Assembly (NCBI RefSeq): GCF_016745425.1
Contig: NZ_JAERVK010000004.1
Span: 124,001-188,000, forward strand
From: Candidatus Methylomicrobium oryzae
Lineage (GTDB): Bacteria > Pseudomonadota > Gammaproteobacteria > Methylococcales > Methylomonadaceae
Direction of reading: 5' to 3'
Length of the DNA: 64,000 nucleotides
In this document: piece by piece, positions 63,701-64,000 of the stretch
Numbering within the stretch: the first letter of the stretch is position 1
How the letters are laid out: every line of letters starts with the position of its first letter
Notes under the pieces: generated by a model
Seen by the model: only the letters and a program-made list of their open reading frames with translations
The model's database searches: none
What the model was told of the DNA's origin: nothing
Program-made: the position numbers and the translations under genes

Positions 63701-64000
63701 ATAATCGGCACCATTTCCGACATTACCGGACGCAAACGGATCGAAGAAGAACTGAGACTGAGCGAAGCGCGGTTTCGCCAACTGTTCAATCTGGCCCCCC
63801 TGCCGCTTGCGCTGGTCGGCAAGGACGGCAAAGTGCTGGATTTAAACGAACGTTTTGTCTCCATATTCGGTCATACGCGCGACGCCATTCCGACGATCGA
63901 GGCCTGGTGGCCGCTCGCCTACCCCGACCCGGACTATCGGCGCCATGTTATCGAAACTTGGGAAAACGCCATGCAACGCGCCAGCAAGGAAAATCTCGAT
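60722..64000 (+). CDS. Large multi-PAS hybrid sensor histidine kinase, 5' part (partial)
   Basis: The frame from the ATG at 60722 stays open to the end of the window (1093 codons), so the C-terminus is missing. N-terminal hydrophobic helices at about 20-40, 60-80 and a cluster near 105-200 form the membrane sensor, followed by a short coiled coil. HisKA has FANVSHELRTPLTLILG (His245); HATPase has VINLLSNAFKFT, RDDGPGVP and FGGTGLGLAIVREF. A REC domain (about 497-615) has LILVVEDNPDM, Asp547 in LSDVMMPGMDG and a Lys in FITKPFSVEEL. At least four PAS regions follow, beginning near residues 629, 763, 888 and 1017. Sensory PAS domains after the receiver are unusual and suggest a second output module beyond the edge. 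It lies 39 bp after the REC-HD-GYP gene. Confidence 0.92.
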   Translation, partial: MNPDQPSLLSLDRRKAARAAFLKIVFIYAGFASLWILLSDKIVAQLFSDAASITLASTVKGWLFVVITSLLLYGLLLRFMDSAFFTGTESARNPPETVATYSFRHLLTTTALPILAAGLQWLIWDAIAPYSWFLFFPAVFFSGWIGGLRGGLLATSIAIPLAWWLFIPVRYSFTLEHPMQMASIVMFMAMGGLFSVFHHRLQSATRENREALAAIQEANEKITRLYQQTQELDRLKTRFFANVSHELRTPLTLILGPSSQLLAAAQPGTSAHRNLEVIHRNARLLYQHVSDLLDVVKLEAGRMRLHYARMDMAQLVRLAASHFEALAAEKNIDFKIEGPETLVMECDMEKCQRIVINLLSNAFKFTPENGGISLDLNSTRERAIISVRDDGPGVPKPLRETIFEPFNQGQGSSGPVFGGTGLGLAIVREFVALHDGRVWVEDAPGKGARFVVELPLKAPENADIAAADAALDVLIKENLGPEPIPLLAAPSTANEHLPLILVVEDNPDMNAFLAECLSRRYRVASAYNGQEGLDMALTLHPDLVLSDVMMPGMDGDAMVAAMREHAELSKLPVIMLTAKADDDLRLNLLRAGVQDFITKPFSVEELQAKVDAIVTEHRRTSIELQESEERFRITLRSIGDAVIATDVEGHVTIMNPVAETLTGWREEEAKGRPLREVFVVINDYTRQPVEDPFGKILKAGKITGLASHARLVARHGAEYPIADSGAPIRNAQGAIFGVVLVFRDQTEELKAQNRLRESRSIYNALINNMFNGIAHCRMLFKEGVPADYEFIAVNPSFEKMTGLAGAAGKKISELIPDYCRDNPEALAIFGQVAQTGKATNWEYYLAALDKWFAVSIYCPAPGEFIVISDNITERKLAETALKESEKRYQLALYASNDGLWDWDLCTGLAYLSPHYYEMTGYMAGEITPDLAFFKHLIHPDDLDGVLATMTAHLEGKTPESIIEYRMLTRSGAIKWIQGKGRVVERGTDGTPLRIIGTISDITGRKRIEEELRLSEARFRQLFNLAPLPLALVGKDGKVLDLNERFVSIFGHTRDAIPTIEAWWPLAYPDPDYRRHVIETWENAMQRASKENLD

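Noticed and set aside
1-64000. CRISPR array, prophage or integrated element
   Set aside because: No regularly spaced direct repeats, no integrase, transposase or capsid genes; the GH19 protein and Uma2 alone are insufficient.
1-64000. tRNA or rRNA genes
   Set aside because: No cloverleaf or rRNA motif seen in any intergenic region; the only structural RNA recognised is RNase P RNA.

Overview
The window is a gene-dense, moderately GC-rich piece of a gammaproteobacterial chromosome, most likely from a type I methanotroph (Methylococcales) or a close relative. Two things point there. The cell-wall and division cluster (mraZ to ftsZ, then lpxC, with rsmI, rnpB, yraN and diaA upstream) has the order known from Pseudomonas-like gammaproteobacteria. 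A few kilobases away is an island for tetrahydromethanopterin (H4MPT)-linked C1 transfer (fae, mch, mptG and several cofactor-biosynthesis genes), which among gammaproteobacteria is typical of methanotrophs. I see no transposase, prophage, CRISPR array, tRNA or rRNA gene.

Layout. 1-0.75 kb: end of a polysaccharide flippase gene and a GDP-mannose hydrolase. 0.8-7.6 kb: glnS, then a two-gene signalling operon (HDOD-GAF-histidine kinase and REC-PAS-PAS-GGDEF-EAL). 8.3-9.8 kb: three small exported proteins (two predicted lipoproteins). 9.9-29.1 kb: a DciA-type gene converging on lpxC, then the complete dcw cluster on the minus strand, headed by mraZ with a recognisable promoter and MraZ-box repeats. 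29.4-31.8 kb: RNase P RNA, rsmI, yraN, diaA. 31.8-42.7 kb: a Crp/Clp-type regulator and the C1/H4MPT/methylofuran island. 42.8-44.8 kb: a FixL/FixJ-like two-component system whose PAS domain keeps FixL haem-pocket residues. 45.1-48.1 kb: a DUF2934 protein, a solitary FtsH-M41-like metallopeptidase and a full FtsH. 48.2-52 kb: a GH19 endolysin-like enzyme, DUF3175, a DUF815 ATPase, a cyclic-nucleotide-binding protein and fbp. 52.2-55 kb: Fur-box-controlled feoABC. 55-55.4 kb: a cluster of GTAG-footed REP palindromes. 55.4-59.2 kb: a hypothetical gene, Uma2 endonuclease, XPF/ERCC4-HhH nuclease and the NAD-salvage pair pncA-pncB. 59.6-64 kb: a REC-HD-GYP protein and a very large hybrid sensor kinase that runs off the window.

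How the parts work together. The dcw genes are almost all overlapping and form one long transcription unit for peptidoglycan precursor synthesis and septation; murE carries the meso-diaminopimelate signature. The minus-strand C1 operon (nucleotidyltransferase, HAD phosphatase, mptG, ATP-grasp, mch, RimK-like ligase, CitG-like protein, fae) combines formaldehyde capture and oxidation on H4MPT with synthesis of the cofactor. Next to it are mfnD-like, mfnF-like and HisA-like genes that probably serve methylofuran synthesis. Cyclic-nucleotide signalling recurs: GGDEF-EAL, HD-GYP, a Crp-like regulator lacking the cAMP-contacting serine, and a second cNMP-fold protein.

Most worth following up: the haem-PAS kinase with its divergent FtsH-type neighbourhood, the solitary M41-like peptidase, the bacterial XPF-like nuclease, the GTAG-REP cluster, the unassigned genes of the C1 island, and the long extra hairpin in RNase P RNA.
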